64,000 bases of DNA, from positions 1 through 64,000 of the forward strand of contig NZ_LMWH01000116.1 of assembly GCF_001507435.1 (NCBI RefSeq), given 5' to 3'. Position numbers and translations under genes: made by a program. The notes below the pieces were generated by a model. It had not been told where the DNA came from and searched no databases. It was given only the letters and a program-made list of their open reading frames with translations. The stretch comes from Streptomyces sp. NRRL F-5122. Lineage in GTDB: Bacteria; Actinomycetota; Actinomycetes; Streptomycetales; Streptomycetaceae. Below are positions 18,829-26,777 of this stretch, one piece after another (positions within the stretch are counted from its first letter, which is position 1; each line of letters starts with the position of its first letter).

Positions 18829-19307
18829 GACGAGACCGCCTCGTCCACGATCGAGCACAGACGTTCCGCGCTCATGCGTCCGAGCACCTCGCCGTTCACC
18901 TCGACGGAGGGGCCCAGCGCGCAGTTGCCGAGGCAGAAGACCTGCTCCACCGTCAGAGAGGCGTCCGCGCGCGTCTCCCCGAGTGCGAGGCCCGCCCGGT
19001 CCCGGGCGGAGTTCACCAGGGCGTCGGCGCCGAGGGCCTGGCAGGCCTCCGCGCGGCAGATGCGCACGGTCGTGCGGCCGGCAGGCTCCCGGCGGAAGTC
19101 GTGGTAGAAGGAGACCACCCCGTGTACGTCCGCCCGGGACAGATTGAGCTCGCGGGCGAGTATCGCGACGGCCTCCTGCGGGACATGGCCGAGTTCGGCC
19201 TGGATGGCGTGCAGGATCGGCAGCAGTGGACCGCGCTGCCCGCGATGTGCTGCCGCGATCGCACCGACAGCGGCCTCCGTCGTCACGTCACCGACGCTCG
19301 TCGTCAT
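18825..19307 (-). CDS. fdsG: Formate dehydrogenase gamma subunit (NuoE-like)
   Basis: 160 residues with the thioredoxin-like [2Fe-2S] fold of NuoE. Ligands are in CRAEAC (about 94-99) and CLGNC (about 135-139), and the helical N-terminus contains ILHAIQAELGHVPQEAV. It links the FMN of FdsB to the complex. It is the first gene of fdsGBAD; ATG 19307 follows GGGAGGAACC. Two copies of the island palindrome lie about 80-155 bp upstream. The order G-B-A-D (with C missing) matches Ralstonia- and Rhodobacter-type enzymes. Confidence 0.94.
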   Translation of the reverse strand: MTTSVGDVTTEAAVGAIAAAHRGQRGPLLPILHAIQAELGHVPQEAVAILARELNLSRADVHGVVSFYHDFRREPAGRTTVRICRAEACQALGADALVNSARDRAGLALGETRADASLTVEQVFCLGNCALGPSVEVNGEVLGRMSAERLCSIVDEAVSS

Positions 19308-19386
19308 GGTTCCTCCCTACGGGGATGGTGATCGACGAGCCCGGACACCTCGCCGCGCTGCTCGTACCGTGCATGACGCCTCTCAA

Positions 19387-19409
19387 TGCATACGGAACTT
19401 TGTATACAA
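19387..19409. promoter_or_regulatory. Island palindrome, site D (fds promoter)
   Basis: TTGTATACAA at 19400-19409 is a perfect 10-bp palindrome, preceded by a half site TGCATAC at 19388-19394. It lies about 80-100 bp upstream of fdsG. Confidence 0.5.
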
Positions 19410-19453
19410 GCTTCACTCTGTGTGGCCCCCTGGCGACTCTGAAGGCTCATCGG

Positions 19454-19464
19454 ATACTGTATGC
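19454..19464. promoter_or_regulatory. Island palindrome, site E (fds promoter)
   Basis: ATACTGTATGC matches the island core at 10 of 11 bases. It lies about 150 bp upstream of fdsG and about 70 bp downstream of the acyl-CoA dehydrogenase-like stop. Confidence 0.55.
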
Positions 19465-19531
19465 AGTTATCATCGGCTGCGTCCACCGTCCGGAACGGGT
19501 CAACCGCGGTCACGGGGACCGGGGCGGGCGG

Positions 19532-20287
19532 TCAGGTGAGTGCGCGGACCCCGGGCGCTCCGGCGGGCGATCCGGCCCCCGCGGTGGACATCGCGGCCAG
19601 CCATGCGCGGACGGTGCTCAGCAAGCCGTCCGCCTCGCCGTCCCGTTCGAGCAGTGCGCCGGCGGGGAGCAGGACGGGATCCGCGCAGACCGTCGACGTT
19701 CCGCTGCCGCGCGGACCGTCGCCGCTGGGGCGGGCGGGCACGAACAGGCCGGGCGCGTCCGCAGGCACCAGCCACAGGGACGATCCCTCCCCGCCGTGTG
19801 CCGGCCGGGAGGACCAGATGTAGCTGTCGGCCTCGCCCGCCCCGACGACATCGCGTTTGCGGCCGCGCAGGGCCACCACGTCCCCGGTGCGCGTCGCGGT
19901 CGAACCCGTCGGTGACGGTGTGGCCCCCGGTGCGCCGGCGCCGTCGGCGTCGGTGAGGGCGAGCGTGCCGAGGTGCAGGCCGACGGCGACCTTGCGGCGC
20001 ATCCAGTGCGAGCCGTACGCCTCGATGAAGGCGACGGCGGCGTAGTGGGACCGGACCACCGCGCCGGTGGCGGGGCAGGCGCGGGACACGTCGGTCACGA
20101 CCTCGGCGGCCTCGGTGAGGCCCAGCCCTCCGCCGCCGAGATCGGTGGCGACGGTGAGCCCGAGCAGCCCCGCTTCCCCGAGGGCGGTCACCGAGGCGCG
20201 GGGAAATCTCCCGCACGCGCCGGTCTCCTCGGCGGACGGCTCGATGGTGCTGCTCAAGACGTGGGAGAGAGCGGAGCGGAACGACAT
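19532..20287 (-). CDS. Shortened acyl-CoA dehydrogenase-like protein
   Basis: 251 residues. The N-terminal helical domain (FPRASVTALGEAGLLGLTV, then GGGGLGLTEAAEVVTDVSRAC) and most of the middle beta domain of acyl-CoA dehydrogenases are present. The C-terminal helical domain with the catalytic Glu is absent and the frame ends in a normal stop. A full family member has about 380 residues. It may bind flavin but is unlikely to be a standard dehydrogenase; it could be decayed or have another role. ATG 20287 has AGGGAG 9 nt upstream; a longer start at 20326 is possible. A perfect copy of the palindrome core lies about 90 bp upstream, so it looks regulated with the island. Confidence 0.7.
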   Translation of the reverse strand: MSFRSALSHVLSSTIEPSAEETGACGRFPRASVTALGEAGLLGLTVATDLGGGGLGLTEAAEVVTDVSRACPATGAVVRSHYAAVAFIEAYGSHWMRRKVAVGLHLGTLALTDADGAGAPGATPSPTGSTATRTGDVVALRGRKRDVVGAGEADSYIWSSRPAHGGEGSSLWLVPADAPGLFVPARPSGDGPRGSGTSTVCADPVLLPAGALLERDGEADGLLSTVRAWLAAMSTAGAGSPAGAPGVRALT

Positions 20288-20374
20288 GGAGCGGCTCCCT
20301 GCGGTCTTGGAGGGGTGACGCCTCATGGGCCGGCGGGGCGGACTCTGCGAAGCCCCCCTCTCATGGGTGATTGC

Positions 20375-20385
20375 ATACTGTATAC
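20375..20385. promoter_or_regulatory. Island palindrome, site F
   Basis: A perfect ATACTGTATAC core, 88 bp upstream of the acyl-CoA dehydrogenase-like start at 20287. Confidence 0.6.
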
Positions 20386-20482
20386 CGTTACTGGTCGACG
20401 GGTATCCATGTCTGTGGGGGTGAATGTTGCGTCAGGTCCCGGCGGGCTTGCGGGAACGCCGGCGGGTGAGGCTACGAGGCCC

Positions 20483-21157
20483 TCACCGCTCCGCTGCCGC
20501 GCGCCCGTGGTAGCTGGCGCGTGTGTGCTCGGTGTGGGCCCGCATCAGCTGCTGTGCCCGCTGTTCGTCGCCTGCCTCGATGGCGTCGATCATGGCGCGG
20601 TGCTCGATCCAGGAGAGTGAGCCTCGGGTACGGGCGACGGGTGTGTAGAGCCACCGGACGCGGCGGTCCACCTGGGCGGACAGCTCGGCGAGCACCGAGT
20701 TCGCGGCCAGTTGCATCACCTGGGCGTGGAAGGCGGCGTTGGCGGCGACCACGACGTCGACATCGTCGGACTCCCGGGCTTGCTCGCCCGCCGTGCACAA
20801 TTCGCGCAGCCGCTCGGCGGCGCGCGGGGTGGCGTTGGCCGCTGCCAGCCTCGCCGCCTCGGCCTCCAGCAGACCGCGCACGACGAGCAGTTGGTCGGCC
20901 TCTTCCTCCGTGGGGTCGTGCACGAACGCGCCCTGGGCGGGGCGCAGATCCACCCAGCCCTCCGTGTCGAGGCGCTGCAGCGCCTCCCGGACCGGTTGGC
21001 GCGAGACCCCCAGTTGGCCGGCGAGTTCGCTCTCGACCAGATGCTGCCCCGGTTCGAGCGACCTGGTGACGATGAGCTCCAGGAGAGCCTCGTAGACCCG
21101 CTCGCGCAGCGGGCCGGGCCTCTCCACCTTCGGCACGGCGCCGGTCGGCAAGGCCAT
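20483..21157 (-). CDS. GntR-family (FadR/FCD) transcriptional regulator
   Basis: 224 residues. The GntR winged HTH (about 10-75) has LRERVYEALLELIVTRSLEPG and LGVSRQPVREALQRLDTEGW; residues about 85-215 form an all-helical FCD effector domain with the metal-ligand-like AFHAQV and EHRAMIDAIEAGD. FCD regulators bind organic acids and usually recognise short palindromes as dimers. GGAG lies 3 nt before ATG 21157. Two variant copies of the island palindrome lie upstream (21208-21220 and 21335-21345), consistent with autoregulation. It is the best candidate to bind the palindromes found throughout the oxalate-formate island. Confidence 0.92.
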   Translation of the reverse strand: MALPTGAVPKVERPGPLRERVYEALLELIVTRSLEPGQHLVESELAGQLGVSRQPVREALQRLDTEGWVDLRPAQGAFVHDPTEEEADQLLVVRGLLEAEAARLAAANATPRAAERLRELCTAGEQARESDDVDVVVAANAAFHAQVMQLAANSVLAELSAQVDRRVRWLYTPVARTRGSLSWIEHRAMIDAIEAGDEQRAQQLMRAHTEHTRASYHGRAAAER

Positions 21158-21207
21158 GACTCCACCCCTCGGTAGCGGCTCGCCAGAGCCGCCCGATATT
21201 GGATTTC

Positions 21208-21220
21208 GTCTACAGTCTAC
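21208..21220. promoter_or_regulatory. Island palindrome variant, site G (gntR promoter)
   Basis: GTCTACAGTCTAC; read on the minus strand the core is AGACTGTAGAC, with both changes symmetrical relative to the consensus. It lies 51 bp upstream of the gntR start. Confidence 0.5.
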
Positions 21221-21334
21221 TCCGGCCTGGACCGTTGATGTCGGCCGTCGCCCCACCCGCGTCGGCCGGAGGCCCGCACGAGCTGCGACTCCCCGGCCCG
21301 TGTCCCACCTCTTCCCTTGTCACCAGCATACGAA

Positions 21335-21345
21335 ATACTGTAGAC
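21335..21345. promoter_or_regulatory. Island palindrome variant, site H
   Basis: ATACTGTAGAC matches the consensus core at 10 of 11 bases. It lies about 180 bp upstream of gntR. Confidence 0.5.
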
Positions 21346-21675
21346 AAAGCGGGGTCGACGATCTCACGAGGCCCTGCCGACGGGGAGATGCGCCGACCGT
21401 CGACCCCGCGGCCGGCCCCCGAGGCGGGTCCACACCGATGTCGGCGGTACTCCATGAACGTGTTCACGGGCGGACACCGCCTGAATCGGCGAGCGGCGGC
21501 CACCGTGAGCTGAGGGCGACGCAGCACGTGACACGGACGCGGGACCGGCCGGCGGGTGCGCCCCCTGGGCCGGTCGGTCCCCGGCGTCCAGACCGGTCAC
21601 CCGACCCGGGCGGGGGGACGCCGCCCGGACCGGCCGCGACCGGATCCCGGACGGCCACCGTGCGGCGCCGGTGCG

Positions 21676-22232
21676 TCAGGGCCGCTCGTACGTCCGCTCC
21701 AGAATCTCCAGTACCTCGGACTCGTCCGGCAGCCGCGGCGCGTTCTTGGTCACGGCGTCGGCGACCGCGCCCGCCGCGACGGCCGGCAGCAGGTCGCGGT
21801 CGGCGCCCAGGTCACGCAGGGGGCGTTTGATGTCCAGTTCTCCGGAGATCTCACGTACGGCGGTCACGGCCGCTGCGGTCCAGTCGCCGTCGGCCGGCGG
21901 GTCGAGACGCATGGCCCGGGCCGCGCGCTCGTAGGCGTCCTGCGCGGCGGGTGCGCTGAACTCCATTGACCTCCTCGAGCACGGCGGCGAGGGCGACTCC
22001 GTGCGGAGTGCCGGTGTGGGCCGTGATCGCATGGCCGATGCCGTGCACGAGGCCGAGTCCCGAGAGGGTCGGGGCCTGGCCGGCCAGATGTGCGCCCATC
22101 ATCAACTCGGCGCGGGCGCCGAGGTCCGAGCCGTCCCGGAACGCCACGGGCAGGGCGCGGTTCACCATGCTCACGGCCTGGGTGGCGTGCGCGACGGAGA
22201 AGGGGTTCGCGCCCCGTGACGCGAGCGACACG
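21676..22232 (-). pseudogene. Iron-containing alcohol dehydrogenase, truncated and frameshifted
   Basis: Only the C-terminal half of a group III (iron-containing) alcohol dehydrogenase or maleylacetate reductase remains. The iron-binding HGIGHAITAHTGTPHG block is followed in another frame by MEFSAPAAQDAYERAARAM and ends at 21676. The frames join at about 21966, where GTCAATGGAG is one base longer than the expected GTCATGGAG, so a single-base insertion explains the shift. On the N-terminal side recognisable sequence stops near 22232 (about ASRGANPFSVAHA), where an MFS gene remnant reading the other way begins. The cofactor-binding N-terminal domain and promoter are missing, so it is a remnant. 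Confidence 0.82.
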
Positions 22233-23158
22233 CGCCGAACGAGGGGCGCGGCAGGCTGCTGGCCAGCCTGGAGATCAGCTGGTACGTCGGTTACGCACTG
22301 GCGACCGTCGTCGGCGCGCTGTTCGCGGACGTCCAGGGCGGCTGGCGCTGGTCCCTGGCCAGCAGTGCGGTGATCGCCGTGGTGTGCGTGGCGCTGCGGG
22401 GCGGCATCCCGGAGTCGGCCCGCTGGCTGCTGAGCAAGGGCCGCCGCGAGGAGGCCGAGGAACTCATCACGAAGTACGGCATCGAGATCGACGTGGCGGC
22501 GGAACTCGACGAGCGCACCGAGGCCGGACAGGAGGGCTTCCGCTCGCTGTTCAGCCGCCGGCACATTCGCAGCACCGTGTTCGCCAGCGTCTTCCGGGCC
22601 GCGCTCGTCCTGCCGTACTTCGCGATCGGCACCTTCTGGACCCAGGTCTTCGACGCCCTCCACATGGGCGACAACGCGGTCGCGGCTCTGCTCGTCTACT
22701 CCTTCACGGCCGTCGCCGGTGTCACCGCAGGCTGCCTGGTAGTGCACCGCATCGGCCGCCGCAGGCTGCTGATCCCGCCGTTCTGGATCACGGCGGGCTG
22801 CCTGGCCCTGGTCGCGGTGTGGCCGTCCTCCACGCCGGTCATCGTGGCCGGCTTCCTCTTCTTCATCTTCCTCAATGCCGCCTCCAGCGCGCTGACCGCG
22901 GTCTATCCGCTGGAGGTGTTCCCCACCTCGCTGCGCGCCACCGGCGTGGGTTTCGCAACGGCCATGAGCCGAGTCGGCGCCGCCGTGGGCACGTTCCTGC
23001 TCCCCATGGGCCTCGACCACTTCGGTGCCCGGTTCGTTCTCTTCGTCGGCGCCGGGGTGCTCGCGGTGGGCGGCCTGGTCTCGCAGTTCCTGGCGCCCGA
23101 GACCACGGACCTGGACCTGGCAGCGGCGGCCCGGACGGCCCGCGAACAGGTCTCCTGA
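22233..23158 (+). pseudogene. MFS transporter, 5'-truncated
   Basis: Alignable MFS sequence begins near 22233 (GRLLASLEISWYVGYALATVV) and runs to 23158. It covers about the last four-fifths of the central loop and the C-terminal six helices (ESARWLLSKGR, FLNAASSALTAVYPLEVFPTSLRA). The first four or so helices and the start codon are missing; an in-frame stop lies at 22217-22219. The pattern suggests the sugar/metabolite porter family. A deletion has fused it head-to-head with the alcohol dehydrogenase remnant. Translation from GTG 22370 could give a 262-residue half transporter, but that is unlikely to function. Confidence 0.78.
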
Positions 23159-23205
23159 CCCGGAATCTCCTCGGGATGCCTGCCACGCTCGTCGTGTGGT
23201 GCGCG

Positions 23206-23246
23206 TCGAAGGGCCCGGCCGCCGTGGCTGCGACCGGGCCCTTCGA
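23206..23246. terminator. Hairpin between convergent genes
   Basis: A perfect 13-bp inverted repeat (23206-23218 with 23234-23246) lies between the MFS remnant and the NPP1-like gene. Confidence 0.75.
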
Positions 23247-23256
23247 TGTGCGCAGA

Positions 23257-24114
23257 TCAGGCGTTGGGGTTGAACGGGATCCCGGACGGCATGGAGTTCG
23301 CCAGGGCGTACTCGAAGTCACCGTCCTTGATCTTGATGGTGGCCGCGCCGAAGTTTGCGCTCATGAGCCTGTCGCGGAAGCCGGCCGGGTAGCCGTTCCA
23401 GCCCACCAGACGCGGGTAGAACCAGCCGCCCGTGGCGTTCTCCGGCGGCTCGTCGTTGGTGTTGGCGAACCGGAAGCAGTGGGTGGAGACGCCGTCCTTG
23501 TGGTACACGATCTTCGGGTGGGTCCCGTCGAAGCGCACCGACGAACGCCCGGCCACCTGGTAGCCGGAGTGCTGCGACACCGACACGTACTGGACCTCGT
23601 TGTTGTTGATCCACACCACGACGTGCTCCCAGTCGTGGGTGTGGCCGATGGCCGCGGGACCGAGCGTGGCCTGGTCCTTCTCGAAGTAGCTGGCGTACAC
23701 CACGGCGCACCAGCCGTTGTTGCACTTCTCGCGCGAGTAGGTGTTGGCGTTGGCCAGCTGGGCGTAGTCGTGGCAGTGCCCGTTGACGTCGCCGCCCAGC
23801 TTCAGACCGGGGTTGATGGTGCCGTCGACGCCGATGGCCGCGGTGGCGTAGCAGCCGTCACCGTCGTAGTCGTAGGCGGGGGAGAAGGACTGCTCCAGAC
23901 CGTCGGCGTTCTGGGGCAGGAGTTGCAGAACGTCGGCCTGGGCGCTGGCGGGCAGCGCCACGACCAGTGCGACGGCGGCAAGGGCGCTCGCGAACGCGGA
24001 GCGGCGCAGCCGCCGCGAGAGCCTTGGGACGGACGGAGTTCTTCTGCGCCGTGCTGTGGGGGGTACCTGGTCGCGCACGTCAACTCCCTGCGGGCGTCTG
24101 AGGACGGGGTACAT
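23257..24114 (-). CDS. Secreted NPP1 (necrosis-inducing-like) protein
   Basis: 285 residues. A long basic N-terminus followed by a hydrophobic segment (about 40-58) and ALPASAQA gives a signal peptide. The NPP1/NLP domain (about 75-280) has paired cysteines, YASYFEKDQ and the signature heptapeptide region GHTHDWE at about 157-163; in cytolytic NLPs this is GHRHDWE, so one residue is changed. Family members bind plant glycosylinositol phosphorylceramides with a metal in this motif, but many bacterial and non-cytolytic members have lost activity. ATG 24114 follows AGGAGA by 8 nt. It is monocistronic. Confidence 0.88.
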   Translation of the reverse strand: MYPVLRRPQGVDVRDQVPPTARRRRTPSVPRLSRRLRRSAFASALAAVALVVALPASAQADVLQLLPQNADGLEQSFSPAYDYDGDGCYATAAIGVDGTINPGLKLGGDVNGHCHDYAQLANANTYSREKCNNGWCAVVYASYFEKDQATLGPAAIGHTHDWEHVVVWINNNEVQYVSVSQHSGYQVAGRSSVRFDGTHPKIVYHKDGVSTHCFRFANTNDEPPENATGGWFYPRLVGWNGYPAGFRDRLMSANFGAATIKIKDGDFEYALANSMPSGIPFNPNA

Positions 24115-24363
24115 CCCGGGGTCTCCTGGGGAGGGAGTGACCCGGGCGCCGAGATTCTCGCAAGGAGTCGGTGGGCAGCACGAGCCGCGTGACTGAACAT
24201 TGGCGCAAACATCGCTGAACTCCCCTGATGAGGAGGGAAGTTCAGCCGCATAACGCCGGGGAGGGGAAGCCGTGGCAGCTGCCGCCCGGCGCTTGTGGTG
24301 CGCCGGTCCCGGCCGCGGGCCCCGTACGACGGTGGACCGGACCGGGAGCCGTGCGCGCCGGTG

Positions 24364-25818
24364 TCAGGCCGCGGGGGCCGGGTAGGTCGGGTACTCCACC
24401 CCGGAGACGTGCTGCACGACGCGGATGACCTGGCAGGAGTAGCCGAACTCGTTGTCGTACCAGAGGTAGAGGATCGCGTTGTCGCCCTCGGCCTTGAGGG
24501 CGCCCGCGTCCACGATCGAAGCGTGGCGCGAGCCGATGAAGTCGCTGGAGACGGCGTCGGGAGCGCTGATGAAGTCGATCTGACGGCGCATCGGCGAGGT
24601 CAGCGAGACATCACGGAGGTACTCGAGGACCTCCTCGCGGGTCACCTCACGGGCGAGTTGGAGATTGAGGATCGCGATCGAGACATCGGGCACGGGCACA
24701 CGGATCGAGCTGCCGGTGATCCGCGCCTTGAGGTCGGGCAGCGCCTTGGCGACGGCGGAGGCGGCACCCGTCTCGGTGATCACCATGTTGAGCGGCGCGG
24801 AGCGGCCGCGTCGCTCGGACTTGTGGTAATTGTCCAGCAGGTTCTGGTCGTTGGTGAACGAGTGGACGGTCTCCACGTGTCCGCGCAGAACGCCGTACTC
24901 GTCGTCCATCGCCTTCAGCGGCGGCACGATCGCGTTGGTGGTGCAGGACGCGCAGGACAGGATCCGCTCGTCGGGCTTCACCATGTCGTGGTTGACGCCG
25001 TGCACGATGTTGGGCACATCGCCCTTGCCGGGCGCGGTCAGCACGACCTTGTCGATGCCGGGACGCAGGTGTTTCGACAGGCCCTCGCGGTCGCGCCACT
25101 TGCCGGTGTTGTCGATGAGGATGGCGTCCTTGATGCCGTACGCCGTGTAGTCGACCTCGGCCGGGTCGTCGGCGTGGATCACCCTGATGGTGTTGCCGTT
25201 GGCGATGATCGAGCAGCTCGCCTCGTCGACGGTGATCGTGCCCTGGAACTGGCCGTGGATGGAGTCGCGGCGGAGCAGGGACGCCCGCTTGACGAGATCC
25301 TCGGCGGCCCGGTCACCGCCGCCGCGCACGACGATCGCGCGCAGCCGCAGACCGTTGCCGGAACCGGCCTTCTCGATCAGCAGGCGGGCGACGAGCCGGC
25401 CGATGCGGCCGAAGCCGTACAGGACGACGTCGCGTCCCTCACCGTGCTCGATCTTGTCGGCACCCGTGGCCCCGGCCACCGCCCGGGCGGTGAAGTCCCC
25501 GACCGACAGGCCCTGGTCGTCGGTCCGGTACATCGCGGCGAGCATGCCGATGTCGATCTGGGACGGACCGAGATCGAGGGTGCCGAGCGCCTTGAGGAAC
25601 GGGAAGGTCTCGGTGACCGAGAGCTCCTCCCCGGCGATCTGCCGTGCGAATCGGTGGGTCTTGAGAATGCTGACCACCGACTTGTTCACCAAGGAGCGGC
25701 TGTGCAGCAGGACCGTGACGTCCCGCTCCCGATGCAGCTTCCCGATGATCGGGATCATCGACTCCGCGATCTCCTCGCGGTTCTTCCAGTTGGTGAACGA
25801 GTCGTCGTTGACAGTCAC
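24364..25818 (-). CDS. gap: Glyceraldehyde-3-phosphate dehydrogenase, long form
   Basis: 484 residues, compared with about 335 for ordinary GAPDH. About 125 extra N-terminal residues precede the Rossmann motif GFGRIGRLVARLL. The catalytic Cys is in SCASCTTNA (about residue 288), followed by VHSFTNDQNLLDNYH, and the C-terminal YDNEFGYSCQV is typical. The long form occurs in actinobacteria and some proteobacteria beside a normal glycolytic copy and may serve gluconeogenesis, but its exact role is not set by the sequence. The start is GTG 25818 with only a weak purine-rich site (GAAAGA). It is monocistronic. Confidence 0.9.
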   Translation of the reverse strand: MTVNDDSFTNWKNREEIAESMIPIIGKLHRERDVTVLLHSRSLVNKSVVSILKTHRFARQIAGEELSVTETFPFLKALGTLDLGPSQIDIGMLAAMYRTDDQGLSVGDFTARAVAGATGADKIEHGEGRDVVLYGFGRIGRLVARLLIEKAGSGNGLRLRAIVVRGGGDRAAEDLVKRASLLRRDSIHGQFQGTITVDEASCSIIANGNTIRVIHADDPAEVDYTAYGIKDAILIDNTGKWRDREGLSKHLRPGIDKVVLTAPGKGDVPNIVHGVNHDMVKPDERILSCASCTTNAIVPPLKAMDDEYGVLRGHVETVHSFTNDQNLLDNYHKSERRGRSAPLNMVITETGAASAVAKALPDLKARITGSSIRVPVPDVSIAILNLQLAREVTREEVLEYLRDVSLTSPMRRQIDFISAPDAVSSDFIGSRHASIVDAGALKAEGDNAILYLWYDNEFGYSCQVIRVVQHVSGVEYPTYPAPAA

Positions 25819-26137
25819 AGATTTATCTTTCGAGCTAGGCGGCGCTCATATGGTAAACGCAGGGTTGTGCGGGCAGGTCGTCAGGGTTCGCCTGGCGCGG
25901 TGGATGCGCGGGTCCGCGGGGGCGGCCGCCGTTCGCAGGCCCGCCGGAGGAAGGGTTCGGCCGAGACGGAGACGACGGCGCACGGCACTCGAGGGCACCG
26001 GTCGGTGGCCGACCGGTTCGCGCCGTCCGACGGCGGGATCGTCCGGTGAGGTGAAGACCCGGCCCGGGGCCCGCCGGGTCCTGTTCGCGGCGCCGCGGTG
26101 CACGCAGACTTTCAGCCGGTCCCCCAGGAAGGCTGTG
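25819..26137. other. Divergent promoter region, gap / membrane protein
   Basis: 319 bp between divergently transcribed genes. The first 40 bp near the GAPDH gene are less GC-rich and likely contain its promoter. I see no gene or structured element. Confidence 0.4.
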
Positions 26138-26656
26138 ATGTCCGAGGCGGAACACTCCGAGGCCACGGCAGGTCCCACCGAGCCGCGCGCCCGTGGCGAC
26201 TTCACCGGTGGCGTGTACGGATCGCTGCTCGCCGCCTCCGTGGTCGTGGGCGCCGGTGCGGCCGGCGTGTTCTCGCGCGTCGAGCTCGTGGTGCTGCTGG
26301 TGAGTACCGCCGTGGTGTTCTGGATCGCGCACGTGCACGCCCAGCTGTTCGGCGCCCGCCTGGCGCAGGAGGTCCTGTACCGCCGGGTCGTGCTGCACGT
26401 CTGCCGTGAGGAATGGCCGATCGTCGAGGCCGCCGTCCCGCCCGCCGCCGCTGTGATCGTCAGTCCGCTCCTGGGCCTCGACCTCCTGGGCGGGGCCTGG
26501 CTCGCGCTCGCCGTCGCCGTGGCCGGCCAGGTGGGCTGGTCGGCGGCCGCCGCACGCACCGCGGGAGCCTCCTGGCGCCTGGTGATCGTCAGCGCCGCGG
26601 TCAATCTCCTGCTCGGGCTGCTGATCATCGTCTGCAAGATCGTCCTGAAGGACTGA
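26138..26656 (+). CDS. Integral membrane protein, unknown function
   Basis: 172 residues. After a polar N-terminus (about 30 residues) there are four or five hydrophobic helices: SLLAASVVVGAGAAGVF, LVVLLVSTAVVFWIAHV, an amphipathic His/Arg/Glu-rich loop, PPAAAVIVSPLLGL with LALAVAVAGQVGW, and LLLGLLIIVCKIVL. I recognise similar hypothetical Streptomyces proteins but no characterised family. AGGAAGG precedes ATG 26138 by about 7 nt; GTG 26135 is a near-equal alternative. It is followed in the same direction by a string of small stress-type genes. Confidence 0.75.
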   Translation: MSEAEHSEATAGPTEPRARGDFTGGVYGSLLAASVVVGAGAAGVFSRVELVVLLVSTAVVFWIAHVHAQLFGARLAQEVLYRRVVLHVCREEWPIVEAAVPPAAAVIVSPLLGLDLLGGAWLALAVAVAGQVGWSAAAARTAGASWRLVIVSAAVNLLLGLLIIVCKIVLKD

Positions 26657-26777
26657 CGCCGGGGCGGGCCGTCGCGCGGTTCACCTCCCGCAGGTGAGGC
26701 CGTGCGGTGGGCCGGGGCGGAGCATCGCGGACGGGGCGCGGTTCGGCCGCCCGAGTACAGCCGAGGGAGAGCGGCTC

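Larger units (their letters stand above)
21158..21675. other. gntR upstream region, no gene seen
   Basis: 518 bp between the gntR start and the remnant dehydrogenase. It contains the two palindrome variants described separately and no frame with convincing codon use or a recognisable product. Confidence 0.5.

Noticed and set aside
19532..21157. Fatty-acid degradation cluster (acyl-CoA dehydrogenase with FadR-like regulator)
   Set aside because: The dehydrogenase lacks its catalytic domain, no other beta-oxidation gene is adjacent, and the palindromes tie both genes to the oxalate-formate set.
22370..23158. Intact 262-residue half-size MFS transporter starting at GTG 22370
   Set aside because: MFS homology extends upstream of this codon without a start until the junction near 22233, which shows truncation rather than a natural short gene.
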